From NCBI GenBank assembly GCA_033065855.1, contig JAVXUO010001353.1, positions 150,148 through 214,147 of the forward strand: 64,000 bases of DNA, in the 5' to 3' direction. This document shows positions 1 through 10,560 of the stretch, one piece after another. Position 1 is the first letter of the stretch; every line of letters begins with the position of its first letter. Below the pieces are notes generated by a model. That model was not told where the DNA came from. It ran no database searches and saw only the letters and a list, made by a program, of their open reading frames with translations. Source of the stretch: Escallonia rubra (taxonomy: Eukaryota > Streptophyta > Magnoliopsida > Escalloniales > Escalloniaceae). The translations under genes and the position numbers were made by a program.

Positions 1-515
1 ATTGGTACAAGTATAATATGGCATACGAACCTACAAGCTAGTTTGTAAACTAGGTTCAAACGGGGTTAGGATAAAGTAGTTTCTTCTTTGAAACAGATAC
101 ATGTTATTAGTCAGCAAAAAGCATTCCACTACTGCCACTGCATACATGATGAGTACATTTTTCGAAACATTAAAATATTAGGTGCTTCTTGTGAATTCTA
201 GACGACAACACTTGTTACATCTTAATTGAACTAGGCAAACAGCACATTCAACGCCACCAGCCCACTGCAAATTGAAGAAATATATTGCGTTACGTAAAAA
301 TTGGAGTTGATTGCAGAGGAAAGAAAGCTGCAAACTTAAAGCCATTGATGGGATGGAGGGGATAGAACAAATAATTTGCAAGTTGCATAAACATAGGGAC
401 CACCAAGTTCTTATGTAAATTCACGAAGTTCAGGTACTTGATCTCCCATGTTAAAAGACAATGAGAAGAAAGCCAAACAAAAAGCATATGAACATCTTCA
501 ATCGCTTAATGAGCA

Positions 516-1082
516 TTAGGCCTCTTGTTTCATCACAAAAAATTGAACTTTGCAAGTAGGACATAGCCTCGCCTTTATTCTTCTTCTTTTCATTCTGAAA
601 CCCTTGTTGGATTCTTCAACGTCCAGAATACCTACAGGTGATGATTTAGTCATTGGGATAACATCCTTAATGTACTTTTCCTCTAAGCTAACGGTGATAA
701 TATATATCTCAATATCCATCTTCCAAAACATGTGACCTCCGCCCCTTCGATTCAAATCCAATATCTTCCTAGCATGAGATAATATATATCTGATCATGTA
801 CTCTCGATCGTCCTTGTAGAGTTCAATCGAAGACAAAATGTCGGAAAGTAGTGCATATGAGGCCCTATCATCACAGAATGCTGAGAGTGGAATAACTTGA
901 GCCTCTTTCCCATCAATAGACTCCGTCGTTTCGTGCATAACTTTGGGTTGGGAGTTATTTGATCGCGACATGGTTATTTTCTTGTGAATGGAATCAGGAT
1001 GAACAGATAGCTCAATGCAAGATGTTTCACCCTTTTCGAGCTCGGACTGCTGGTATCGAATTCGGAGAGTTGGGTAGGACAT
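516..1082 (-). CDS. Unrecognised tandem family protein, copy A (188 aa, frameshifted N-terminus)
   Basis: I do not recognise this family. The 188-residue product begins MSYPTLRIRY. It has a conserved middle (DDRASYALLSDILSSIEL, residues about 70-87) and a GHMFWKMDIEIYIITV segment. It ends in a basic stretch (KRRRIKAR) followed by a CPTC pair, LCPTCKVQF, near the C-terminus. No signal peptide or membrane segment is visible. The CxxC tail resembles the last zinc-ligand pair of a RING finger, but no other zinc ligands are present, so a RING function is not supported. Copy B has an in-frame start upstream (MDSM, equivalent to about 1117). In copy A one extra base near 1095 shifts that start out of frame, so translation would begin at the later ATG. 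The gene sits head to head with MIR395, as in arm B. It could be a functional intronless gene or a decaying duplicate. Confidence 0.55.
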   Translation of the reverse strand: MSYPTLRIRYQQSELEKGETSCIELSVHPDSIHKKITMSRSNNSQPKVMHETTESIDGKEAQVIPLSAFCDDRASYALLSDILSSIELYKDDREYMIRYILSHARKILDLNRRGGGHMFWKMDIEIYIITVSLEEKYIKDVIPMTKSSPVGILDVEESNKGFRMKRRRIKARLCPTCKVQFFVMKQEA

Positions 1083-1556
1083 GTATGAAAGAGTAGCATG
1101 TCATTGAGTCCATAGCAGTAGAGCACGTCAAGAAGAAGTTGGCGTGGTAACACACTTACTCTCATAGTTTGTGCTTAATTACCATGGAAGGCTTATATAC
1201 AAAAACAAGTTTCTAATTCTAGTTTGCGCAATTGGCTATCCTATATAGGAATGGAAAGTAAAATTTCCTTCTTTGCTATCCTAAATTGAAATGGAGGGTA
1301 ATCTTTGCTATCCTAAATGGGAATGGAGATCGAGTACAATTTCCTTCCTATATGTTCTCGGAATGGACTAATTAGCACACACAAGTCAAAAGTTCTGTAC
1401 CTTTTTTTTATTTGCTCTAAAAGATCTGATTCCTTTTTCTGTTTATTTAAACATTGACGCCCCATTTGTTTACCATTTCTTCCGGGTTTTTTTGGTCCGA
1501 ATTCACATCTATTTTGTTTGGTTATCCTTTTCAAATTATGTTTACAAAGACACCTT

Positions 1557-1979
1557 GGGCCACGTTTGACGCAGTTTTTTTTTTTCTTTTTTTTTTCAGT
1601 TTTGAAAATTGGAAAAAAAAAAAGTGTGTTTGGTAATCTTTTTTTTTTCCTTCTCCAATTTAAAAAACCAGTTTTTAAACTGAAGAGTAAAAAAAAAAAC
1701 TCCAAAAACTGATTTTTTTTTCACTTTTGGTTTTCTTTTTTGAGACCACCACCACCACCCTCCCACCTCCGGCCACCACCACCACCACCGTCGACCACCG
1801 CTACGCCCCACCACCGCCACCGCAAACCACCAACAACAAAAAAAAGTCAAAATAAAAAGGGTTACCAAACACAAAAAAAAAAAGGGTTATTAAACACCCA
1901 CTTGTTTTTGTAAAAAAAAAAATATTAAGCTGCTCTTTAAAAACTGAAAACCAAAAAAAAAAATTTGTCAAACGAACCC
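1557..1979. mobile_element. MITE-like element, copy 1
   Basis: An AT-rich unit of about 420 bp starts GGGCCACGTTTGAC and ends GTCAAACGAACCC, giving imperfect terminal inverted repeats of about 14 bp. It encodes no protein. Inside are long A and T runs and a (CCA)n-rich core at about 1745-1830. The same unit recurs at 17874-18366. Arm B has no such unit at the matching site (near 14810), where GAAGACACC runs straight on toward the shared AACTCCTTGCA. I could not find a convincing target-site duplication, so the superfamily is left open; the ends look like a DNA-transposon derivative. Confidence 0.7.
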
Positions 1980-2180
1980 TCAAGTGTTTACACTTCATCA
2001 ACTCCTTGCAAATATGTTATTGTAAATTACCTCTCATTTAGAAAAAGAAATGTGCTTAAAAAATGTTAGACTAGAGTTAAAAAAAGAAACGTAAATGTTT
2101 TAAATTCTTATCCAAACAGTTGATATAGAGTAAATCTTCTTAATTTTTTCTCAAAAGGCCTTTTTTGTTTATTTTCAAAA

Positions 2181-3048
2181 ACATGTGTAGACGTCGAAAA
2201 TTGTACTAGTCAATGATGCAAAATTTTGTTGACTAGTCAAATACTCATCAGTGCGGAAAATGCGAGCTAAGGTGCTGATTTGGACTCAAACAAAATGATG
2301 GCTCGAACCAAAGTTAAGTTCGAAGAACTAGGCCAAATAAAATTATTTTTGCTATAACCCAAGTGTGTGCTCTTTCCGGCATAAAAGTCAAATAAATCAA
2401 CTTCGATGTAAGAAAAGTATGTCTAAATTAGATGAAAATAAGAATTTATTTAATCAAGAAATTCTGAATGACTTAAAGGGGACAAAATTTCCTTAATTAC
2501 AAATTCAAAGCTCAAATCATGGGTTTTTCAAATTTAACCCTCCCACCTTGCATGTAAATAGAGGGCACAAGGTCTCTACAGTCAAAGACAAATCTCTACC
2601 GAAACTCTCACATCTCGCATCTCACATTTGGTGCTTCATTTAAAGGACAATACACACTAACCTAGTGCCGCTCTTAAATCGAGCATTTCCAAAACACGAG
2701 GACTATAATTTCTTTTTGATCATAAATCAAAGAAGAAGTCGCCTTTAACACCAGGGATTCTACAAGTCAATGATTGTCGCACTTGTTCGAATAAAGCCTC
2801 AAAGCCTTCGATCAAGTATACAGTTTTATCGATCTCTCAACCGCAAAGATTGAAAAAGTTAAATTTTAAGTTTCAAGATCAAGCTATTTCAGCCTTCGGA
2901 CCGTGACTTAATCGGAGATTGAATCAGATGATTTCACATTCGCTTTGTGTAAAGAGTGGTATAACTCTTAATTTAAATTTGATAAATGAATTTTGTGCAA
3001 TTATTTCTTGTCTTGCAGTTTAAACACGAAATTTGTGTGTACAACATG
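2181..3048. mobile_element. Solo LTR with 5-bp target duplication
   Basis: A segment of 858 bp (2186-3043) starts TGTAGACGTCG and ends GTGTGTACA, the TG...CA form of LTR ends. The 5-bp ACATG lies directly on both sides (2181-2185 and 3044-3048), as expected for an LTR-retrotransposon target duplication. No internal coding region, primer-binding site or second LTR is present, so it looks like a solo LTR left by recombination. Arm B lacks it at the matching site (about 14945-14955). The superfamily cannot be set from the LTR alone. Confidence 0.75.
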
Positions 3049-3578
3049 AAATTAAAACAAAAAAAGGTGGCTGGTAACCCAAATCTGCGAATGCAGTCCT
3101 GTCTTAATGGTTGATATTCACAACCGGATGTAGTTTTGTTCCATTTCTATTTTATTGTTACAGACCCCCTTTTTCTCGGAGAAGGCTATTTACACTCCCT
3201 TTTTAAACATTTGCGTACCCCTTGATCATAAATAGTAGCTAAAGCCATGTATTGCAACGATATTCTACCTTTAGCGCCACACAAATTTGAGTGTGTGTGG
3301 TAAAAAGACTCATCCTCTTTATATGGCTAAAGTTCCAGCTAGCAACAAGTTATTATAGGAAAATGTTTTTTTTTTTTCTTTTGGTAATAAGAGAATTGCA
3401 TAGATAAAATAAAGGTTACAAAGAGAAGAGAATGCGCAGCCCAAAAGGCTTTACAGAAAGGAAAACCGAGCAAAGCTAAAACAACCTAAACAGGAAGAGC
3501 ACGACATAAGCAAAGGAAACAACAATATAAACTACCAACTGACGACTCCACAAAAGGCTCCATCAAATCTGAAGATCC

Positions 3579-6002
3579 CTACCGTCGCAGGCTATCACTC
3601 ACCCAATCTTGGTAGACTGGGATGCGGGCCTGGCAAGCAAAAAGAGATAGGGATCTTGCTTCCTTCATAGTGTTAGGTCTAGTGCTGCTGATACTATAAA
3701 GATGGAACTGAGTCAAAAGGTGACACAAGTCATAGATAATAGGTGCCACCGTATCCAGTATGTTCTCAGACCCCGCCATCTGATGTAAGAGGAAATGAGA
3801 GGTAGTTAAAACGTGTATGTGAAATAACTTATGTTTCAAAGCCCACTTTGATGCAAGAAGTAGGCAATGTGACAAAGCAGTAAAATGATCGGACGAGGAA
3901 ATGGAAAGTGCTGCCGATCCGCAACGAGTGTTATTAATATAGCATACTAAACCAACGCCTGCTCGGAGATTCCGTTTGTCGAAACTAGCATGGATTAGCA
4001 TTTTAACCGGTACAACGTTCAGGCAGGGGCACGGTATGAGGCAAGAATGTAAGGAGGTAGGTCCTGGAGGTATACGGGGCAGCAGGATCCTATTATCAGG
4101 TGAGCAATTCGGTTGTGGCAATTTAAGAGGCGAAGAGGTTAGTTTATGAGAGTATTGGGATATGCTATTTACTAGCAGACAAATCTGACGTATCACGGCA
4201 AAAGGGTGGAAAGGAAGGTGGCGAAACACAAAATTATTTCTATGGATCCAGATAGTCCAGATGGTGACAAAGAAAAAAAGGATATCACGCCAAGTAAAAG
4301 GGGAAAGGGCTGGCGGCCGGAGCCAAGCAATGAGCCATTCTTTGAAAGGTTTATCCACCGCTGTAACCTTAATACCTAGAGGTATTCCAAACCAGATAGG
4401 TCGAACCAAGGGGCAGTCTAAGAAGGCATGATTAGTATCCTCGGGTTGAGTCTGGCATAAGGGGCACAAGTTTGAAGGTATGATTCGGCGCTGAAAGAGG
4501 ATATTGGATAGGGGTAACCGATCCCATAAGATTTTCCAGATGAAGTAATTAATTTTTAGCGGTACTTTGAGCTGCCAAAGATGTTGCCAGATATTATTGG
4601 GATAGCTCGGAGGTCTGGAGGGTGGATTCGATTGCTGAGAGAGACTGATATCCAACTGTTGGTACAACAAGCGGTAGGCAGAGGCTACAGTGAAGTTCCC
4701 ATCCTTGGTGGGGCCCCAAACCTGCTGGTCTACAAAGTCGTTAGCCGCCACATGAATGGCCTTGATTTTGTGACCATCGGTTGCAGAGAAAAATTGATCA
4801 ATTTTCCGGTTATCCCAGCTATCGTTACAAATCAGCTCGCTAACCATAAGGGGTTTCTGAACCGATGAAGCAGGCTGCGGGATGAGGGTTCTAGCTTCCT
4901 GTGGTACCCACCAGTCATTCCATATATTGATGTGCCTTCCATTTCCCACCTGCCATCGGAGGCCTTTTTGTAGGGTATGTCTACCAAGTAGGACGCCTCG
5001 CCATACCCTCGAGAAGGTACCCTTATTAGGGGAGGATAAGAAATCATGGCAGACACAATACTTGCCTCGGAAGACTTGTGCAAGAAGGGAATCCGGTGAG
5101 GTCCAAATACGCCAGGCATTCTTTGCAAGTAATGCAGCATTTAGGAGACTCGTGGATTTGAAAGCGAGTCCCCCATGGTCACGTGGACCGCATAATGCAT
5201 GCCAATTAATCCAATGTACTCCGCGAGAGGATTCATTTCCAGACCACCAGAAATCGCTTATTAACGTGTCGATCTGGCGACACACCTGTAAAGGAAAAAT
5301 ACATACCTGCATATGGTAGATAAGTAGTGAGTTTAGAACGGACTGGACGAGGGTAGCCCGTCCAGCTTTATTTAAGAGAGCGCCCTTCCAAGTAGAGCAT
5401 CGATCTCGGATTCGGTCAACCATTTCCTGGAAGAATTCTTTTTTATGGGAAATGATGTCCAAGTTCCCACCCAAGTATTTGCCAAAGTCACAACAGATTG
5501 TAAATCCCAACTTTCGGCGGATATATAGATGGTTGGATAGGCAAGTGTTCGGGCTCAGCGTAATCGAGGATTTCTTGTAGTTGACTAGTTGTCCTGATTC
5601 CTTGCAATAGCGCTGTAAGATACTCTTTATGGCCGAAATAACAGTCATGCTGGTCTGAGTAAATATCATAGCGTCATCAGCGAAAAATAGGTGGTTTATC
5701 GGAGGGCTCTGATTTCCAGCTTTTATTCCGGGAATCAGTTTCAACGTCTGGGCATTTATAAGTGCAGCGGATAAGGCTTCGGCACAAAGAATAAACAGGA
5801 ATGGAGAGATAGGGTCCCCCTGGCGTAGACCACACCGAGGCTGAAATCGTGGTGACGGTGAGCCATTGATAAGGACTTCATAGGAGACTGTAGAAACACA
5901 GCTCATGAGGAGATGTGTGAACTTTTCCGGGAAATTCATCTTTTGGAGGACAGCTTCAAGAAAAGGCCAACTAATTCTATCATAGGCCTTACTCATGTCC
6001 AT
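3579..6002 (-). pseudogene. LINE ORF2 3' portion: RT palm, zf-RVT, RNase H (807 aa open frame)
   Basis: The open frame starts inside the reverse transcriptase at motif A (MSKAYDRISW). It continues with CGLRQGDPISPFLF and the catalytic box as FADD (FFADDAMIF), so the two aspartates of the catalytic site are kept. Downstream is a zinc-binding zf-RVT-like segment (W-Q-L-K-VPLKI ... CPLCQTQPEDTNHAFLDC), then an RNase H-like domain near the C-terminus (starting around HASFDKRNLRAGVGL). The first part of ORF2 lies in other frames upstream (6082-6279 and 6322-6858), so the whole ORF2 is broken by at least one stop and frameshifts. The element could not make a full protein here. Confidence 0.9.
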
Positions 6003-6081
6003 TTTGATAACACCGATTCCGTTCTTGGCTTTCCTAGTCCCACGTATTTTGTTGGTCAGCTCTTGAGCGATAAGGATGTTA

Positions 6082-6279
6082 TCAACACTTTGACGATTCG
6101 AACAAAGGCAGATTGATAGGGGGAGACGAGGTCTTGTAGCACACTTTTAATTCTGTTGGCCAAGGTTTTAGAAATAACCTTATAGATGGTATTACAAAGA
6201 CTAATAGGCCGAAAGTCATTAGGGGTTCAAGGCATTTGGGAATAAGCACCAGGAAGGTTTTATTTGTGATGCTGAGCAT
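6082..6279 (-). pseudogene. LINE RT fragment between the two longer frames
   Basis: This short frame reads MLSITNKTFLVLIPK, the conserved RT block that follows KAPGPDG in plant L1 elements. Soon afterwards (near 6228) the expected RPISLCN block appears in another frame, so a frameshift lies inside. It bridges the 6322-6858 and 3579-6002 pieces and confirms that ORF2 is disrupted at several points. Confidence 0.8.
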
Positions 6280-6321
6280 GTGACCGGACCGAAAGAAGGA
6301 TAAGACAGCAGCAATTATCGG

Positions 6322-6858
6322 TCATTCCATAAATTCCCAACACTGTTGATAGACAATTGCCGGAATGCCATCAGGGCCCGGGGCTTTAAGGGGTTTAATA
6401 AGGAAGAGGGCCTCTCGAATTTCACGGGGTGTAAAGGGCCGATCGAGAAAATTCTTTTGGTTATCAGAAAGCCGACGGGTAAGCCCATGAACCAGGGATT
6501 CTGGTTCATTCAGCAAAGGGGTACACGACGGTGGGTCAAATATGGCCTTAAAGTGGCTGACAAAACAATTGGTAATGGCAGGTGCAGAGGTATGGGTAAA
6601 AAAGGCTTCATCAATAATGGCGTAGATGTGGTTTTTATTCCTACGAATAAGAGTTGAGGTATGGAAAAACCTATTATTACGGTCCCCAAACTGAAGCCAA
6701 TTTATTTTTGCCTTTTGAGCCCAAAAGATTTCCTCACAGTCCATCAACCAATCAAACCGGCGTCGAGCTTGCTGCTCCATGTGTTGAGCTTCTAAATCGG
6801 GAAGACAAGATTGAAAATGCTGGATCATGGCCAAAGTATCTGTGATTTGGTGTCCCAA
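6322..6858 (-). pseudogene. LINE ORF2 fragment upstream of RT
   Basis: This 178-residue piece of the same LINE carries features typical of the region before plant L1 reverse transcriptase: NWLQFGDRNNRFFH, then REIREALFLIKPLKAPGPDGI. The KAPGPDG box is the start of the RT domain. The frame ends at a TGA just after WEFME (about 6322). The next RT motifs (TFLVLIPK, at 6240-6279) follow in a different frame with further shifts before 6002. It is part of the truncated element at 3368-6888 and not a host gene. Confidence 0.9.
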
Positions 6859-6970
6859 GTTTCCTATAAAAACCCTGATGATGAAGAAATTATAGGAAAA
6901 TGTTAATGTGACGAAAATGGTGTATTATTTGACATTACAATCACCATCTTCCGTTTGATGATTCGTGTTC

Positions 6971-6975
6971 GAGAC
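6971..6975 (+). promoter_or_regulatory. GAGAC core upstream of MIR395-A (possible SURE)
   Basis: GAGAC is the core of the plant sulfur-responsive element. It occurs here, at 15154-15158 and 15222-15226 upstream of MIR395-B, and at 11799-11803 upstream of the diverged copy. A 5-mer is common by chance, so this is a weak lead only. Confidence 0.2.
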
Positions 6976-7400
6976 TATGTTTACTTCCATTTGTTGGTTT
7001 AAGTTCAAGACTAGGTATAGTATTCTGCAACTTTTCATCTCTAAAGCCCATTGTTTTGGGCATTTTCCACGGACTTGGTACCCTACATAAGTTATGATCC
7101 AGCTTAAAGATGCTTAAACTTTTCATAACCTGGATAATTCTGCTTTGCCAATATATATGAATCTTGGTGAGCTGCATATTTGGGGAAAGATGAACTGGTT
7201 TTATGCCTGCAAAATCTTGGAGAAAATCTGAAAAGGAGAGGTCATATGTAGTGTGGACAGAATGGAGATAGATAAGAAGGCAGATGGCCACTCAAGTCCC
7301 AAGGATGATTCTCTATGTTTCTAGCCCACATGTCCGTCTAGGTTCACTGCCCCTGACTTCTTCTTCACTTTGTGAGGGGGAGGGGAGAGGGGGTACACAG

Positions 7401-7408
7401 TATAAATA
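7401..7408 (+). promoter_or_regulatory. TATA box of MIR395-A
   Basis: TATAAATA lies 98 bp upstream of the miR395* start, in a block (GGGTACACAGTATAAATATTGGGGA) shared with arm B. The diverged copy at 12 kb has TATATATA at nearly the same distance (91 bp). Conservation of position across three copies supports a Pol II core promoter. Confidence 0.7.
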
Positions 7409-7486
7409 TTGGGGATTGTAGGCTGCATCCTTGATCACCTTAACAAGCAACCAGAACCACCCAGCAGAGTTCGGAGGATTTCAAGG

Positions 7487-7577
7487 TGTCCCCTAGAGGT
7501 TCCTCAAACACTTCATTGGGGGCTTTTCCTTCTGCCTGTGAAGTCCCTGCTGAAGTGTTTGGGGGAACTCCTGGGCT
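7487..7577 (+). ncRNA. MIR395: MIR395 precursor, copy A
   Basis: The 3' arm at 7550-7570 matches the canonical miR395a mature sequence at all 21 positions (core GAAGTGTTTGGGGGAACTC). The 5' arm at 7499-7519 (GTTCCTCAAACACTTCATT) is the expected star strand, pairing over nearly its full length with one bulge. The stem base (CCCTAGAG with CTCCTGGG) extends the hairpin, and the loop is about 30 nt. Mature on the 3' arm is the known MIR395 layout. miR395 represses ATP sulfurylase and a low-affinity sulfate transporter transcript and is induced by sulfate starvation in plants. A TATA box lies 98 bp before the star. I expect this copy to be functional. Confidence 0.95.
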
Positions 7578-8036
7578 CAATTGATTGTTATCAAGTCGAG
7601 GGTGCTGTTACTGGTGCTCTTGGCAATCTCCTGGTTGCTACAACTGTAAAGTAAGTCATGACTTAAAAAATGATTTTTGGAGAGCTAAGTCACATGCATA
7701 TGGCATATATTCCTATTCTTAAATATGTTGTAGATCCCCAAGTATTGACTTTTTTATCACTTATGCCTTGGTTTTTAGCAAATACTTGGTACGTTTCTTG
7801 GACATAAAACATTAACCTTTATTTATTTTACTCATTCAGCTTGTTAAATAATATGCCTTACTCTTTAATTTGCTTTTGGGATTGAGTCAAAGATTACGTA
7901 TCTTTAAATTAATTCCTAGAAATTTAAATTAATTCGGTGCCAAAATTCTGACGCTAGCATGACGTAGATTTCAACCGGTCTATATCTTCGTTAATAATGG
8001 ACCCGATAATTGAACAGATCAAGTATCGCTAGCGTC

Positions 8037-9440
8037 TAGTAGATAATATACATTAGTATGTCAATTACATATATTCCATATTATCCTAAATCTAGAATAT
8101 TCTATAACTCTCCCGATTCATGTAGGACTTTTTACTCTATTTCTTGTAAGATATTTCATGCCTATATAAAGGCTCCATTTGTTCTCAATTTTTTATAGCT
8201 CTCTTATGTAATTATCTTTTACTTTGCCTTTTCTATCATGGTATAGCCATACGATTCGCCGATAAGAGTCTTTCAACTGTTTCTGCAACCTCCAACAGAC
8301 GGCCTTCTGTCGTTCACCCGGTCAACTGTTATGCTTTTGTTTCTTTTCATGTTCTTCTTTTCTTCTTGAGCTCAGAATTTTGGTCCTTTTTTTTCCTGCC
8401 TTTTCTTTGCGGTGATCTTCGCTTATGTTAAAACCCTAGTGATTTTCCGGTATCATAACGGCCTTTTATCCTTACAGGTCGTCTTTTCCCTTCTTGGGTC
8501 TTCGTAGGCTATTGACATTATGTTTCGATGAAAAGATTGATCACAAAACTCCCGGCCAATTGACGCCAACCACGTTTCCAGAACCCTACTTATGCGCCCT
8601 ACACGCCGCCAGAATCTCTACCACCACCAACGTTGTTTCTGCTCTGACTGTCTTTTCTGGGCAAGTTTGTGATGTTCAATTGTGCTATTGGCTTTCTCAA
8701 ACCTTTGTGACCAATCGCCAAAAATTTCAGCCCCAAAATCCTCTCAACGGGCTCTCACGCGCCGCTGTCTGCTTTTTCCTTGATCGGTTCCCCTTATATG
8801 TTGACCGGTTCAGGCTATTTTGCACCCAACTTTTCCGTGCCTTAGACCAGCTCGCACTGTTTTTTGTTATTCCTGAACCCATTCCCACTATTTGTTTGCT
8901 TTGATTCTCTTTAGGTTTTTTTTTTTTTAGCCTCCCGTTATGTTGCTTTATTACTTCATGCTTTTGTTCCTTATTTGTGGGTACCACAGATTTTATTCTT
9001 AGTCATCGGACCTCACCCCGAGACCTTTATGGTTGTCAGACTTCGGCCCCAGGAATTTTGCTCATTTCTTAGTCACTAGACCTCGTTCCGAGACCTCTAT
9101 GGTTGTCGGACTTCGCCCTAGGATTCCTACTCTGTTCTTAGTCGCCGGACCTCGCCCTGAGACCATGATGGTTGTCGGACTTCGCCCCGACACTTTAGTC
9201 TGTTGTTACATTGCCGAACTTTATACATGGAATTCATCTCAACTTGGATCGATCTCACTTAATGCAGCTACTATCACGACACCGCTCCGGAGTAAACCTC
9301 CAAATTCAAGCTTGTTCTTCTCTACCAACTTGAATTTCAAGGGAAGTGTTGGATAATATACATTAATTAATATGTCAATTGCCTATTACGTACGTCTAGA
9401 ATATTCTATATATAGCTCTCTTAAGTCATGATTATGTTTC
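8037..9440 (+). mobile_element. Short Copia-like LTR element, non-autonomous
   Basis: A sequence starting near 8037 (AGATAATATACATTAGTATG) recurs at 9347 (GGATAATATACATTAATTAA), where it begins TGTTGG, a common Copia LTR start. After the first LTR (ending about 8234) comes ATGGTATAGCC at about 8239, a degraded form of the initiator-Met tRNA primer-binding site (TGGTATCAGAGC). The second LTR lacks about 100 bp between AATATTCTATA and TATAGCTCTCTTA. The 1.1-kb interior has no gag or pol similarity I can see. It holds an open frame at 8494-8904 of unknown origin and three 69-bp tandem repeats at 9001-9206. It sits at the junction between arm A and the 9450 module. Confidence 0.6.
9001..9206 (+). 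repeat. Three tandem 69-bp repeats inside the Copia-like element
   Basis: AGTC marks units starting at 9001, 9071 and 9140 (spacing 70 and 69). Each unit holds GGACCTCG/CCGAGACC followed by ATGGTTGTCGGACTTCGCCC, with scattered differences. In the frame from 9033 the unit is 23 codons (PRSETSMVVGLRP-like twice), but no known protein motif is present. Confidence 0.85.
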
Positions 9441-9449
9441 TTATAGGAC

Positions 9450-10560
9450 AGTCTCTTATCAAGTAGGGGGTGCTGGTGGTGCTCTTGGCAATCTCCTTGT
9501 TGCTACAACTTTGATGTAAGTCATGATTTCAGAAATGGTTTTTTGGAGAGCTAAGTTACATGAGCATGCCATATTCCTCTTCGTAGATATGTAGTAGATA
9601 CTCAAGTATTGTCTATTAGAAATATTTAGAGACAATTGATTGTCGCTATATAGGGGTAGGAGGAAGATTCCTCCAACGAGGGCACAAAGAACAGATATAC
9701 TTAAACCCCACAGAGAGCGGAGATACTCATACTTAAAGCATTTTGCAGTTAATGCTAGTAGTATTATCTCCGAAAGCCCACGAAGAACATATATACTTAA
9801 AATACTGTAATAGCAGGAATGATTTAATGATCATCAACTAACCTTGAAACTGTGACTATTTTGACTTTCTCATAGCTAGCCATACTTGGTATGGAACATA
9901 CTGAAGGAAGTTGCTTTAGGTAATGTTGGCTGCTCCTTTGTATATAATTTTACTGCTTTTGCGCTGACATGCAGAACTTATGCATCCCGTGTTACAAATT
10001 TGAACCAAACAGGTGCATTTTTATGCAACAAGCTTTGAAGCAGAGGCTACTTTGTGTATGACTTGTAGTAATCCATTCAGCCGTCACCAAGAAGATAGGG
10101 TTCTTAGTCAGGAAGGCATTTTGGGTTATTTGAAGGGTAGGCATAGGCATTAGAAGCAGGCTTGGAAAAAGGCGCTTCTTATCTTGGTGCTGCGCGCACA
10201 TTATAATGATTGACCGGTGCTGCCAGAATCCTTATGAATTGGCAATCGGTTTCATCCAGGAACCATAGAATCAATAGTCAAGGATTCGACGGACGTGATT
10301 TTGTGTCATGCTGTTATCTCATTTTCTCCTTTGGGACAGAAGGCCTTTGTATCTTGGGGAGTTCACCTTCCAGATTGGGATATGCCCTCAATATGAATCT
10401 GGACTCAATGTGAATAAAGAGAGAAACATAATACTAATACGACATCGCTTATCCCAAGCAAACAATACGTCACTTGACCACTCCTCTACTGATGAATTTT
10501 TTTTCGGGAACTGCTTGGTTCATCGAGGTAAGCATGATGAAGTAGCATATTCAATTTGAG
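9450..10560 (+). repeat. MIR395 module remnant without hairpin
   Basis: The stretch from 9456 (TTATCAAGTAGGGGGTGCTGG...) to about 9613 matches the downstream flank of MIR395-A (7590-7750) and MIR395-B (15740-15900), including GGTGCTCTTGGCAATCTCC and TGGAGAGCTAAGT. The hairpin that should precede it is absent; the Copia-like LTR lies there instead. The following block (about 9890-10400) matches 12600-13060, for example TTGAACCAAACAGG and CTTTGTATCTTGG. So a MIR395 unit once existed here and lost its hairpin. No gene is seen in it. Confidence 0.75.

Larger units (their letters stand above)
3352..6904 (-). mobile_element. 5'-truncated L1-type LINE with 16-bp target duplications
   Basis: The 16-bp ATTATAGGAAAATGTT is found at 3352-3367 and again at 6889-6904. 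Between them lies a 3.5-kb non-LTR retrotransposon read on the minus strand, with its poly(A) tail visible as a T run at 3366-3377. It keeps only the 3' part of ORF2: a pre-RT segment, the reverse transcriptase, a zf-RVT-like zinc-binding region and a C-terminal RNase H-like domain. ORF1 and the endonuclease are missing, as usual for incomplete target-primed reverse transcription. The insertion lies between blocks that are adjacent in arm B (about 15075-15095). Confidence 0.95.
1..8030. repeat. Segmental duplication arm A (gene A + MIR395 module)
   Basis: This stretch matches 13326-16180 in the same order and orientation. The matching blocks are the downstream flank (1-515), the unknown gene A (516-1082), its promoter side, the block ending in AAAAAGACTCATCCTC (about 3300), the MIR395 promoter and hairpin (6905-7575) and the downstream flank up to about 8030. 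Arm A is longer because three insertions interrupt it: a MITE at 1557-1979, a solo LTR at 2186-3043 and a LINE at 3368-6888. The left end of the arm lies at or beyond the window start. Homology was judged by reading the two stretches side by side, so block edges are approximate. Confidence 0.9.

Noticed and set aside
3579..6002. 807-aa frame as a host gene
   Set aside because: RT, zf-RVT and RNase H motifs plus target duplications show it is part of a LINE.
8494..8904. 136-aa open frame as a gene
   Set aside because: It lies inside the Copia-like element, with no recognisable domain and an overlapping antisense frame of equal quality.
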